From the NCBI RefSeq assembly GCF_030010375.1, contig NZ_JASCRY010000001.1:682001-746000 (forward strand): a DNA stretch of 64,000 nucleotides, given 5' to 3'. The first letter of the stretch is position 1. Each line of letters begins with the position of its first letter. Under the pieces are notes generated by a model. That model had not been told where the DNA came from and made no database searches. It saw only the letters and a program-made list of their open reading frames with translations. The position numbers were made by a program, and so were the translations under genes. Positions 42,837 to 50,511 of the stretch are shown here, in pieces. The stretch comes from Flavobacterium yafengii. GTDB lineage: Bacteria > Bacteroidota > Bacteroidia > Flavobacteriales > Flavobacteriaceae.

Positions 42837-42867
42837 GTCATCCACTTTAATTTGATGGTCATTCACT
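42837..42867 (+). promoter_or_regulatory. Direct-repeat pair, candidate LytTR operator
   Basis: GTCATCCACT (42837-42846) and GTCATTCACT (42858-42867) differ at one base and start exactly 21 bp apart, two helical turns. LytTR proteins bind two direct repeats of about 9 bp with this phasing. The site lies between the LytTR gene and the repeat-peptide gene, about 140 nt before the latter's ATG. The match to the published AgrA/AlgR-type consensus is partial. Confidence 0.5.
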
Positions 42868-43007
42868 ATCAAACGGCTACATTCTACCATAAACGCCTTT
42901 TTTTGTAGGAATTTTTGAAGTTGTCTCTGTAGTTTTACAAAAGAATCCAGTGAAAATGCGGTTCCAAAAATAAGACAAAACAAAACAACAACATAAAAAC
43001 CCAAATT

Positions 43008-43295
43008 ATGAAAAAAGCAATCTTAACAATCGGATTATTCTCTTTAGTGATGATATTAACATCTTTTACTACACCTGAGACTACAAAGAATACTAATGTT
43101 GAAAACACTAATGAATCCATCAATTTAGTTGGCGGAGCAGCAACAGGTGGGAATAAAAAATTAGATTTAGTTGGCGGAGCAGCAACAGGTGGAAATAAAA
43201 AATTAGATTTAGTTGGCGGAGCAGCAACAGGTGGGAATAAAAAATTAGATTTAGTTGGCGGAGCAGCAACAGGCGGAAATAAAAAACTAGACTAG
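43008..43295 (+). CDS. Secreted tandem-repeat peptide precursor, undescribed
   Basis: This 95-residue protein has a signal peptide (MKKAILTIGLFSLVMILTSF), a short polar linker rich in Thr and Asn (residues 21-39), and then four identical 14-residue units (40-53, 54-67, 68-81, 82-95). Each unit reads LVGGAATGGNKKLD. The units run to the last residue. At DNA level they differ only at synonymous third or first codon positions. I do not recognise a family. It resembles multi-copy secreted peptide precursors in layout, with a dibasic KK in each unit as a possible processing site. It lies between a LytTR regulator with a putative operator and a sensor kinase pair, and has its own terminator. Confidence 0.8.
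   Translation: MKKAILTIGLFSLVMILTSFTTPETTKNTNVENTNESINLVGGAATGGNKKLDLVGGAATGGNKKLDLVGGAATGGNKKLDLVGGAATGGNKKLD
43125..43292 (+). repeat. Four tandem 42-bp repeats inside the secreted peptide gene
   Basis: Units lie at 43125, 43167, 43209 and 43251. Units 1 and 3 are identical, unit 2 differs from them at one base, and unit 4 differs from unit 2 at three bases. All changes are synonymous. The alternation suggests that an 84-bp pair was duplicated, followed by drift in the last unit. Confidence 0.97.
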
Positions 43296-43327
43296 TATCG
43301 TTTATACTTTTCTATTTAAATAATAAT

Positions 43328-43358
43328 TAAGCTATCAAATTTTTGATAGCTTTTTTTA
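43328..43358 (+). terminator. Terminator of the repeat-peptide gene
   Basis: AAGCTATCAAA / TTTGATAGCTT hairpin followed by a T run, 33 nt after the stop. It separates the peptide gene from the kinase operon. Confidence 0.92.
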
Positions 43359-43378
43359 TTTCAATAGCTTTATTTTAG

Positions 43379-43386
43379 TATTTTTG
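43379..43386 (+). promoter_or_regulatory. Putative -7 element of the sensor kinase operon
   Basis: TATTTTTG, 20 nt before the TTG start codon at 43407, is a full match to TAnnTTTG and lies just after the peptide terminator. Confidence 0.45.
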
Positions 43387-43406
43387 ATAAAATTGAAGAA
43401 ATACGA

Positions 43407-45431
43407 TTGAAAAATACTTACTACATAATTTTGCTACTATTGTTTTTTTTCATTGGTTGTACCAAGAAAAATGAAGTAAAGCTTACCGATATTTCATCAA
43501 AGGATAGCATTGCTACTTATTTATCTTTAGCAAACGAAGCCAACTTAACTCTTCAGAAAAAGCAAGAATACAACCAGAAAGCATTTGCTATTATAATTGA
43601 TCAACCTAATGATTCAATTAGTAAGGTAAACTTGTTTAGGGTAGCCAATCGTTACTATAATATGAACGATTGGAAAGGCTATAAAAAAACGGTTCGTGTT
43701 GTTTTAGATAATTCGAAAAGCAGTAATGATACCGTAAATATTGCGAAAGCTTACACTTATATGGGGGATTATTATGGTAGTCAAGCAATCTCTGATAGTG
43801 CATTTATGTATTATTTTAAATCCGAGAAAATGTATCAGCTACTTCATGATAATTATAATTTCGCCAGAGCATTATTAAATAAAGCAAATTTACAATACAA
43901 CGAAAGTGATTTTTTAGCAAGTGAAATATCTGTATTTAATGCCTTACGAGTTATAAAAGATGAAAAGGCAAAAGATATACTCTATGAATCATATAACCTT
44001 TTAGGTATAATATACAATGAACTAGCAGAATATGATAAAGCTATAGAATATCATAATAAAGCATTAGCAAGTATTGATGAAGAGGTTATTCCTTTAGAGT
44101 TTCAGTCGAAAGCCACATCATTAAATAATATGGGGTTAGTATATCAAAACTTGAATATGCATAAACAGGCCAAAAATTATTTTCAGCAAGGGTTAGAACA
44201 ACAAAATCTCTCTACTCAAAAGGCTTTTGTTTATGCTATGTTATTAGATAATTTAGCTTATTCTAAATTTAAACTTAATGAATCTGAAGGGCTTCCGGAA
44301 TTGTTTTATCAATCTTTAAAACTGAGAGATAGTTTAGGACTAACTTCTGGAATTTTTCTAAACAAAATTCATTTGTCAGAATATTTCGCATCAAGGAAGG
44401 ATACTGTTAAGGCAATACAATATTCTAGGGAAGCACTAGAATTGTCTAGAAAAACTAAAAATCATAGAAATATTTTAGGTGGTCTTAAGCAATTAGCGAT
44501 TATAGAGCCAAAAAAATCAATTATTTATAACAAAGAATATATACACATCAATGATAGTCTGCAAAAAGCAGACCGAAAGAAAGGAGATAAATTCTGGAGA
44601 ATAGAATATGAAACAGATCAGATACAAGAACAAAACACAAGTTTAACAACTCAAAATAGGAATTTAGTTTTTATTTTCAGTGGATTAGCAATGTTAGGGT
44701 TGTTTACTTTTGTGATTAAAACGCAGAAAGCTAAAAATCGAGAGTTACAGTTCAAACAACAACAGCAAAAAGCAAATGAGGAAATCTATAATTTAATGAT
44801 TTCACAACAGAATACCATTGAAGGGATTAGAATTAAGGAGAAAAAAAGAGTAGCTCGTGAATTACACGATGGCGTTTTAGGAAGGATGTTTGGAGTTCGG
44901 ATTAACCTAGAAAGTCTAAATAAAATTGATGACGGAACTGCTGTTGAAAAAAGAAATAACTACCTAACAGAGCTGAAAAGTATTGAGCAGGATATTCGTG
45001 AAATTTCTCATGATCTAAATAGAGAAAAATCAGAATTAATTAATAACTTCGTTGCTATTATTGACAACCTATTTGAAGACCAGAAAAAGACATTTAAATC
45101 AAAATTAGTTTCAATTATTGATTCGGGTATAAAATGGGAATTAGTAAGCAATTCGGTCAAAATTAATTTATATCGAATTCTTCAGGAAGCACTTCAAAAC
45201 ATCAATAAATATGCTACCGCTGATAACATTAAAATTGAACTAAAAAAAGAAGAGGATCATCTAATTTTGATGATGAGTGATGACGGAATAGGCTTTAATG
45301 TTAAAACAGCTAAAAAAGGAATAGGCTTGCAGAATATACTTTTTCGAACCAATGAATGTGATGGAGTTGTTGATATAAAATCGAAAAAAGGAGAAGGTAC
45401 AATCATAACAATTACAGTCCCAATAGAATAA
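43407..45431 (+). CDS. Lipoprotein TPR sensor histidine kinase (NarX/HisKA_3 type)
   Basis: This 674-residue kinase begins with a lipobox signal peptide (LLFFFIGC, Cys18) and a long periplasmic part with tetratricopeptide repeats (about 60-400; for example LLGIIYNELAEYDKAIEYHN and NNMGLVYQNLNMHKQAKNYF). One membrane helix follows at about 420-440. The cytoplasmic part has a HisKA_3 domain with His487 (RVARELHDGVLGRMF) and a full HATPase domain (LYRILQEALQNINKYA, SDDGIGF, KKGIGLQNI). The start is TTG: no ATG precedes the signal peptide in frame. TPR sensors of this kind read protein or peptide cues. The response regulator gene follows after 20 nt. Confidence 0.92.
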   Translation: MKNTYYIILLLLFFFIGCTKKNEVKLTDISSKDSIATYLSLANEANLTLQKKQEYNQKAFAIIIDQPNDSISKVNLFRVANRYYNMNDWKGYKKTVRVVLDNSKSSNDTVNIAKAYTYMGDYYGSQAISDSAFMYYFKSEKMYQLLHDNYNFARALLNKANLQYNESDFLASEISVFNALRVIKDEKAKDILYESYNLLGIIYNELAEYDKAIEYHNKALASIDEEVIPLEFQSKATSLNNMGLVYQNLNMHKQAKNYFQQGLEQQNLSTQKAFVYAMLLDNLAYSKFKLNESEGLPELFYQSLKLRDSLGLTSGIFLNKIHLSEYFASRKDTVKAIQYSREALELSRKTKNHRNILGGLKQLAIIEPKKSIIYNKEYIHINDSLQKADRKKGDKFWRIEYETDQIQEQNTSLTTQNRNLVFIFSGLAMLGLFTFVIKTQKAKNRELQFKQQQQKANEEIYNLMISQQNTIEGIRIKEKKRVARELHDGVLGRMFGVRINLESLNKIDDGTAVEKRNNYLTELKSIEQDIREISHDLNREKSELINNFVAIIDNLFEDQKKTFKSKLVSIIDSGIKWELVSNSVKINLYRILQEALQNINKYATADNIKIELKKEEDHLILMMSDDGIGFNVKTAKKGIGLQNILFRTNECDGVVDIKSKKGEGTIITITVPIE

Positions 45432-45451
45432 ATATAAAAACTTACACAGAA

Positions 45452-46138
45452 ATGATAATTGACCAATCAACAAAAAAAAATAATATATTAATCGTTGATG
45501 ACCACCCTTTTATTATAGAAGGATACAAAAATGCAATTACTAGATATAATCCTGATGAGTTTGAGTTTTTTATAACTCAAGCTAAAGATTGCGAATCGGC
45601 TTATGGCATTATTACAAATCCGGATACTTTGTTGTTTGATATCGCTTTTTTAGATATTAGTATGCCTCCTTATGAAGAAAAAAATATTTATTCTGGAGAA
45701 GATTTGGCAAGATTAATATCGGAATTTATGCCAAAATGTAAAATAATTTTGCTTACCATGTATACAGAATTATTAAAGATAAAAACCATTATCAAAACTA
45801 TAAACCCTAATGGGCTGGTTATAAAAAATGATTTAACCTTTGATGAATTACTTTTTGCGTTTGATAAAGTTATAAAAAATGAAAAATATTACAGTCAGTC
45901 CGTTCTGAAAATGTTAGCCCAATCGGAGGAAGATAGTATAGAAATTGATCAATTTGACAAAGAAATTTTATTTCATATTTCTAAAGGAACTAAGCTAAGT
46001 GACATTCCTCAATACATTCCAATTTCATTAGGAGCAATTGAGAGAAGAAAAATAAAATTAAAAGAATTATTAAAAATAGAAGAAGGTAGCGATATCGACT
46101 TAGTCCGAGAAGCTAAAAGCAAAGGATTGCTTTTCTAA
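45452..46138 (+). CDS. NarL/LuxR-type response regulator
   Basis: This 228-residue partner of the preceding kinase has a receiver domain with the acidic pair in ILIVDDHPF, phosphoacceptor Asp68 (AFLDISMPP) and the conserved Lys in LVIKND. A C-terminal helix-turn-helix follows (about 170-215). Its recognition region, DIPQYIPISLGAIERRKIKL, is diverged from the LuxR consensus, but the spacing is kept. The gene starts 20 nt after the kinase stop and ends in a bidirectional terminator. In contrast to the nearby LytTR protein, this receiver is intact, so it is the probable phosphorylation target of the TPR kinase. Confidence 0.92.
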   Translation: MIIDQSTKKNNILIVDDHPFIIEGYKNAITRYNPDEFEFFITQAKDCESAYGIITNPDTLLFDIAFLDISMPPYEEKNIYSGEDLARLISEFMPKCKIILLTMYTELLKIKTIIKTINPNGLVIKNDLTFDELLFAFDKVIKNEKYYSQSVLKMLAQSEEDSIEIDQFDKEILFHISKGTKLSDIPQYIPISLGAIERRKIKLKELLKIEEGSDIDLVREAKSKGLLF

Positions 46139-46149
46139 ATTTTCTTAAA

Positions 46150-46183
46150 CAAAAAACGACACTTATTAAGTGTCGTTTTTTCT
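46150..46183. terminator. Bidirectional terminator between the response regulator gene and thiL
   Basis: AAAACGACACTT / AAGTGTCGTTTT with a 3-nt loop and T runs reading out on both strands, between convergent genes. Confidence 0.92.
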
Positions 46184-46199
46184 TTTGTTTGATGAAGTT

Positions 46200-47246
46200 T
46201 TATTCAGTTAAAGCATCCCAACCACGCGCTTTTAAAGCAATTTTGGTATTCGCTCGAGTAACTAAATGAATTCCTTCACTTTTTTGTGTCATATGGCCAA
46301 TAATAGTGAAATTTGGATTTGCTTTGATTTTTTCAAAGTCTTCCATGGCAATTGTGAAAAGCAATTCGTAATCTTCTCCTCCGTTTATGGCAACGGTCGT
46401 GCTATCGATATTAAATTCTTCACAAACATTAATAAATGTTGGATCGATAGGTAATTTGTCTTCGTATAAATTACAACCCACTTTGGACTGCTTGCACAAA
46501 TGCATAATCTCAGATGATAATCCATCAGAAATATCAATCATTGAAGTTGGTTTTATTTCTAAAGCATGTAATAAAGTTCGAACATCTTTACGTGCTTCTG
46601 GTTTCAATTGACGTTCGATTAGATACGTATAAGCATCTAAATCTGGTTGTGAATTTGGATTAACCTGAAAAACTTGCTTTTCACGTTCCAAAACTTGTAA
46701 TCCCATATAAGCAGCACCAATATCTCCGGTAACCACTAATAAATCAGTTTCTTTGGCACCGTTTCTATAAACAATCTCCTCTGCATCTGCTTCTCCAATG
46801 GCAGTTATACTGATGATTAATCCTTTTTGAGACGAAGTGGTGTCACCACCTATAACATCTACATTATATTCACGGGCTGCATGCGTAATTCCTGCAAATA
46901 ATTCATCTAATGCTTCCAAAGGAAAACGATTCGATACGGCTACAGAAACTGTGATTTGTGTTGGCTTAGCATTCATCGCGCAAATGTCGGAAACATTTAC
47001 TACGACTGCTTTATAGCCTAAATGTTTTAAGGGCATGTAAGCCAAATCAAAATGTACGCCTTCAATCAACAAATCTGTTGAAACGACTACTTTTTTATCT
47101 TTGAAATCCAAAACGGCAGCATCATCTCCAATTCCTTTTAAAGTCGAAGGTTGGTTGATTTCAAAGTTTTTTGTCAAATGGTCTATCAATCCAAATTCTC
47201 CTAATTGAGCAATACTTGTACGTTGTGGGGTTTTATCTTCAATCAT
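46200..47246 (-). CDS. thiL: Thiamine-monophosphate kinase
   Basis: ThiL phosphorylates thiamine monophosphate to the active cofactor thiamine diphosphate. The 348 residues belong to the PurM/ThiL ATP-binding fold. Landmarks are LGEFGLIDHLTKNF near the N-terminus, the Mg/ATP motif GIGDDAAVLDF, STDLLIEGVHFDL, and VIGGDTTSSQKGLIIS. The substrate loop ISDGLSSEIMHLC follows, with INGGEDYELLFT near the C-terminus. The N-terminus is slightly longer than in E. coli. It is divergent from the second PfkB-type kinase gene, and no other thiamine gene lies nearby. Confidence 0.95.
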   Translation of the reverse strand: MIEDKTPQRTSIAQLGEFGLIDHLTKNFEINQPSTLKGIGDDAAVLDFKDKKVVVSTDLLIEGVHFDLAYMPLKHLGYKAVVVNVSDICAMNAKPTQITVSVAVSNRFPLEALDELFAGITHAAREYNVDVIGGDTTSSQKGLIISITAIGEADAEEIVYRNGAKETDLLVVTGDIGAAYMGLQVLEREKQVFQVNPNSQPDLDAYTYLIERQLKPEARKDVRTLLHALEIKPTSMIDISDGLSSEIMHLCKQSKVGCNLYEDKLPIDPTFINVCEEFNIDSTTVAINGGEDYELLFTIAMEDFEKIKANPNFTIIGHMTQKSEGIHLVTRANTKIALKARGWDALTE

Positions 47247-47353
47247 TTTTTTTCATTGTTTTGAGGTTGCAAATATACAAAGAAATATTCGCCTTGATTT
47301 GTATCAAATTGTATCAATTTTATCCGACCTTTAGAGTATTAAATTTGTAAAAA

Positions 47354-48286
47354 ATGAAGGCATTTGATATAGTTACGCTTACAGTTAATCCTGCTTTAGA
47401 TAAAAGCACACATTTTAAAGGCTTAGTCCCGGAACAAAAAATAAGATGTGATGAGCCTCGTTATGATGCGGGAGGTGGTGGAGTCAATGTTTCTAAGGCT
47501 ATCTCGCGTCTGGGAGGAACGTCTCTAGCGGTGTTTACTTCTGGTGGACCAATGGGTAAAATGCTGGAGGAATTGGTGGCTAAAGAATCGGTTGAATTTA
47601 AAGCAATCGAAGTCCAAACTTGGACGAGAGAAAGTTTTGTCGCTGTGGATGATAATACCAATTCACAATACCGATTTGGATTTACAGGTGGAAAAATTTC
47701 AGAAGAAGAAAGCAAAAGAATATTAGAAACCATAGCTAATTTTGATCTAAAATTTCTAGTAGCCAGTGGAAGTTTGAATGAAGGTTTGTCAATAGATTTT
47801 TATCAAAAAATTGCTGAAATCGCAAAAAAATCAAATGCCAAGTTAATTGTGGACACCTCTGGTGAATCCTTAAAAAAAGCATTAGAAATTGGTGTTTATA
47901 TGATCAAACCCAATGTTGGAGAACTGGCAAAATTAATAGGCGTTGAGCGGTTGGAACTGGAAGAAGTAAACGAAGCCGCAAAACAAATCATTGCGAAAGG
48001 CGGAGTCGAAATCGTAGTCGTTTCCCTTGGTCCACAAGGCGCAGTTTTGGTTACTAAAGATTCCTATGATTTTGTACCGGCTCCCAATGTAGCCAAAAAA
48101 AGTACTGTTGGTGCCGGTGACAGTATGGTTGGTGGGATGGTTTGGGCGCTTTCGCAAAATAAAAGCCTGAAAGAAATCATTCGTTGGGGCGTTGCCTGTG
48201 GATCAGCAGCTACAATGAATGAAGGAACCCAATTGTTTAAACTCGAAGATGCAAAACGATTGTTTGAATGGTTGCAGAAGAAATAG
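47354..48286 (+). CDS. 1-Phosphofructokinase-family hexose kinase (PfkB type)
   Basis: This 310-residue ribokinase-fold kinase begins TLTVNPALDKSTHF, the pattern of the FruK/LacC/Pfk-2 subfamily. It carries the sugar-binding segment DAGGGGVNVSKAISRLGG and the C-terminal PfkB signature VGAGDSMVGGMVWAL with the catalytic Asp. The subfamily phosphorylates fructose 6-phosphate, fructose 1-phosphate or tagatose 6-phosphate. With no sugar operon around it, a Pfk-2-like role in glycolysis is the simplest guess. A near-perfect palindromic repeat follows the stop and may also end transcription. Confidence 0.9.
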   Translation: MKAFDIVTLTVNPALDKSTHFKGLVPEQKIRCDEPRYDAGGGGVNVSKAISRLGGTSLAVFTSGGPMGKMLEELVAKESVEFKAIEVQTWTRESFVAVDDNTNSQYRFGFTGGKISEEESKRILETIANFDLKFLVASGSLNEGLSIDFYQKIAEIAKKSNAKLIVDTSGESLKKALEIGVYMIKPNVGELAKLIGVERLELEEVNEAAKQIIAKGGVEIVVVSLGPQGAVLVTKDSYDFVPAPNVAKKSTVGAGDSMVGGMVWALSQNKSLKEIIRWGVACGSAATMNEGTQLFKLEDAKRLFEWLQKK

Positions 48287-48294
48287 GTTAAACT

Positions 48295-48364
48295 GTCATT
48301 GCGAGGAACGAAGCGATCCCAAAACGAGAGCAATAAATGGGATTGCTTCGTTCCTCGCAATGAC
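48295..48364. repeat. Complete GTCATTGCGAG palindromic repeat (REP-like)
   Basis: Two 26-nt arms (48295-48320 and 48339-48364) are inverted copies with a single mismatch, around an 18-nt loop. The core GTCATTGCGAGGAACGAAGC is a word I know as a dispersed repeat in many bacterial genomes. One arm alone recurs at 12411. It lies between the convergent PfkB and lepA genes, a usual place for such elements, and could act as a terminator or RNA-stability hairpin. Confidence 0.9.
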
Positions 48365-48372
48365 CAATTCAA

Positions 48373-48406
48373 ACAAAAAAACCTGACAATTTTCATCATC
48401 AGGTTT
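48373..48406 (-). terminator. Terminator of lepA
   Basis: On the minus strand AACCTGA / TCAGGTT is followed by a T run, about 30 nt after the lepA stop. Confidence 0.85.
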
Positions 48407-48433
48407 TCTCTTTATTCTTTTCTCTAAAAAAGA

Positions 48434-50230
48434 TTAATCATTCAACTTCAAAACTGCCATAAATGCTTCTTGTGGAATTTCAACATTTCCAACCAGTCTC
48501 ATACGTTTTTTACCTTTTTTCTGTTTTTCCAACAATTTACGTTTACGGGAAATATCTCCACCATAACATTTGGCGGTAACGTCTTTACGCAACGCTTTTA
48601 TCGTTTCACGAGAGATAACTTTTACTCCAATAGCCGCTTGAACAGGAATATCAAATTGCTGACGTGGAATCAATTCTTTCAACTTCTCACACATTTTTTT
48701 ACCAATAGAGTAGGCATTGTCGGCATGCATCAAAGATGACAAAGCATCCACAATGGTAGCGTTCAACAAGATATCTACTTTAACCAAATTAGAAGTTCGC
48801 ATCCCAATTGGCGTATAGTCAAAGGAAGCATATCCTTTAGAAACGGTTTTCAAACGGTCATAAAAATCAAATACAATCTCTGCCAACGGCATATCAAAAG
48901 TCAATTCTACACGTTCCGTAGTCAAATACGTTTGATTGGTAATCAACCCACGTTTTTCGATACACAAACTCATTACATTTCCAACATAATCAGATTTGGT
49001 AATGATAGTTGCCTTAATAAAAGGTTCTTCAACATGATCTAAACGAGAAGGCTCCGGCAAGTCCGAAGGGTTATTTACTATAAGTGGTGTCGTCGGATCT
49101 TTTTTGGTGTAAGCCAAATACGAAACGTTGGGAACTGTTGTAATAACAGTCATGTTAAACTCTCTCTCCAAACGTTCCTGGATAATTTCCATGTGTAACA
49201 TTCCTAAGAATCCGCAACGAAAACCAAATCCCAAAGCTGCTGAACTTTCCGGTAAAAATACCAATGACGCATCATTCAACTGCAATTTTTCCATAGAGTT
49301 TCTCAACTCCTCGTAATCTTCAGTGTCTACAGGATAGATTCCTGCAAAAACCATTGGTTTCACATCTTCAAAACCTTTAATTATATTCGTTGTCGGAGTT
49401 TTGGCATCCGTCAACGTATCTCCCACTTTTACTTCTTTCGCTTCTTTAATTCCAGAAATCAAATACCCAACATCACCCGCTGAAATTACTTGTTTCGGAA
49501 CTTGGTTTAATTTCAAAGTACCAATTTCATCTGCAAAATATTCATTTCCGGTAGCCATGAACTTAATCTTTTGCCCTTTTTTGATCTGTCCGTTTTTCAC
49601 ACGAAAAATAACTTCGATTCCTCGAAAAGGATTGTAATGCGAGTCAAAAATCAATGCTTGTAACGGTTCGTCAACATTTCCTGATGGAGGTGGAATTTTT
49701 TCGATAATTGCTGCCAATATATTTTCAACACCAAAACCAGTTTTGCCCGAAGCGTGAATAATATCTTCCAATTTACATCCAAGTAAATCAATAATATCAT
49801 CACTTACTTCTTCAGGATTGGCACTTGGTAAATCTACTTTATTCAAAACTGGAATAATTTCCAAGTCATTCTCCAAAGCCAAATATAAATTCGAAATCGT
49901 TTGTGCCTGGATACTTTGCGCAGCATCTACAATCAAAAGTGCGCCTTCACAAGCTGCAATCGAACGAGAAACCTCATACGAAAAATCCACGTGTCCCGGA
50001 GTATCAATCAAATTCAGGATGTATTCTTGTCCTTTATACGTGTATTCCATCTGAATCGCGTGACTCTTAATCGTAATCCCGCGTTCACGCTCCAAGTCCA
50101 TGTTGTCAAGCAATTGCGCCTTTTCTTCACGAGCAGTAACGGTTTGTGTAGCACCAAGTAATCGGTCAGCAAGCGTACTTTTTCCGTGATCAATATGTGC
50201 AATAATGCAAAAATTCCTAATATGTTTCAT
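48434..50230 (-). CDS. lepA: Elongation factor 4
   Basis: This ribosome-bound GTPase assists ribosome assembly and can back-translocate stalled ribosomes. The 598 residues contain the G-domain motifs [15 protein letters not shown] (P-loop), [15 protein letters not shown] and [11 protein letters not shown]-like domains and the LepA-specific C-terminal domain follow ([20 protein letters not shown], then [17 protein letters not shown]). The length and motifs are standard. It is divergent from dusB, with a type-2 structured repeat element between them. Confidence 0.97.
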   Translation of the reverse strand: MKHIRNFCIIAHIDHGKSTLADRLLGATQTVTAREEKAQLLDNMDLERERGITIKSHAIQMEYTYKGQEYILNLIDTPGHVDFSYEVSRSIAACEGALLIVDAAQSIQAQTISNLYLALENDLEIIPVLNKVDLPSANPEEVSDDIIDLLGCKLEDIIHASGKTGFGVENILAAIIEKIPPPSGNVDEPLQALIFDSHYNPFRGIEVIFRVKNGQIKKGQKIKFMATGNEYFADEIGTLKLNQVPKQVISAGDVGYLISGIKEAKEVKVGDTLTDAKTPTTNIIKGFEDVKPMVFAGIYPVDTEDYEELRNSMEKLQLNDASLVFLPESSAALGFGFRCGFLGMLHMEIIQERLEREFNMTVITTVPNVSYLAYTKKDPTTPLIVNNPSDLPEPSRLDHVEEPFIKATIITKSDYVGNVMSLCIEKRGLITNQTYLTTERVELTFDMPLAEIVFDFYDRLKTVSKGYASFDYTPIGMRTSNLVKVDILLNATIVDALSSLMHADNAYSIGKKMCEKLKELIPRQQFDIPVQAAIGVKVISRETIKALRKDVTAKCYGGDISRKRKLLEKQKKGKKRMRLVGNVEIPQEAFMAVLKLND

Positions 50231-50255
50231 TTTCCGTTTATATCAAATTTATTTT

Positions 50256-50356
50256 GGGCGTGACCACAAGGGTCGGGCTATGCGTTTCAAGTCCTCGTAA
50301 AGTTCCGCTGTCGCTACACTTTACTGTGGGCTTTACACTGCTATCCCTCACGCAAT
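50256..50356 (+). repeat. Structured intergenic repeat, type 2, copy E
   Basis: GCGTGA (50258-50263) can pair with TCACGC (50348-50353), and GGG (50270-50272) with CCC (50345-50347), leaving CCACAA bulged on the 5' side. This is the same layout as the type-1 copies, with different paired bases. The inner conserved words also correspond: GGGCTATGCGTTTCAAGTC on the left and TTTACACTGCTAT on the right. An inner GTAAAG / CTTTAC hairpin is possible. It lies between the divergent lepA and dusB genes. Confidence 0.7.
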
Positions 50357-50486
50357 CGCCAAACAGCGACAATTAATCTGCAAATATAAGCTAAATTCAA
50401 CAGTTTCAAAGTCCCGAATTCGCAAACTAATCGCTTTAATACTAAGTCTTTCTTCTTTCTTCTTTTATCCTTTCATCTAAAAAACG

Positions 50487-50494
50487 TAATTTTG
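50487..50494 (+). promoter_or_regulatory. Putative -7 element of the dusB promoter
   Basis: TAATTTTG matches TAnnTTTG and lies 17 nt before the ATG at 50512. The -33 partner is weak. Confidence 0.45.
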
Positions 50495-50511
50495 CACCAA
50501 ATTAATTGAAG

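Noticed and set aside
43125..43292. Tandem 42-bp units as a CRISPR array
   Set aside because: The units are adjacent without spacers, are in frame within a secreted protein, and no cas gene is present.
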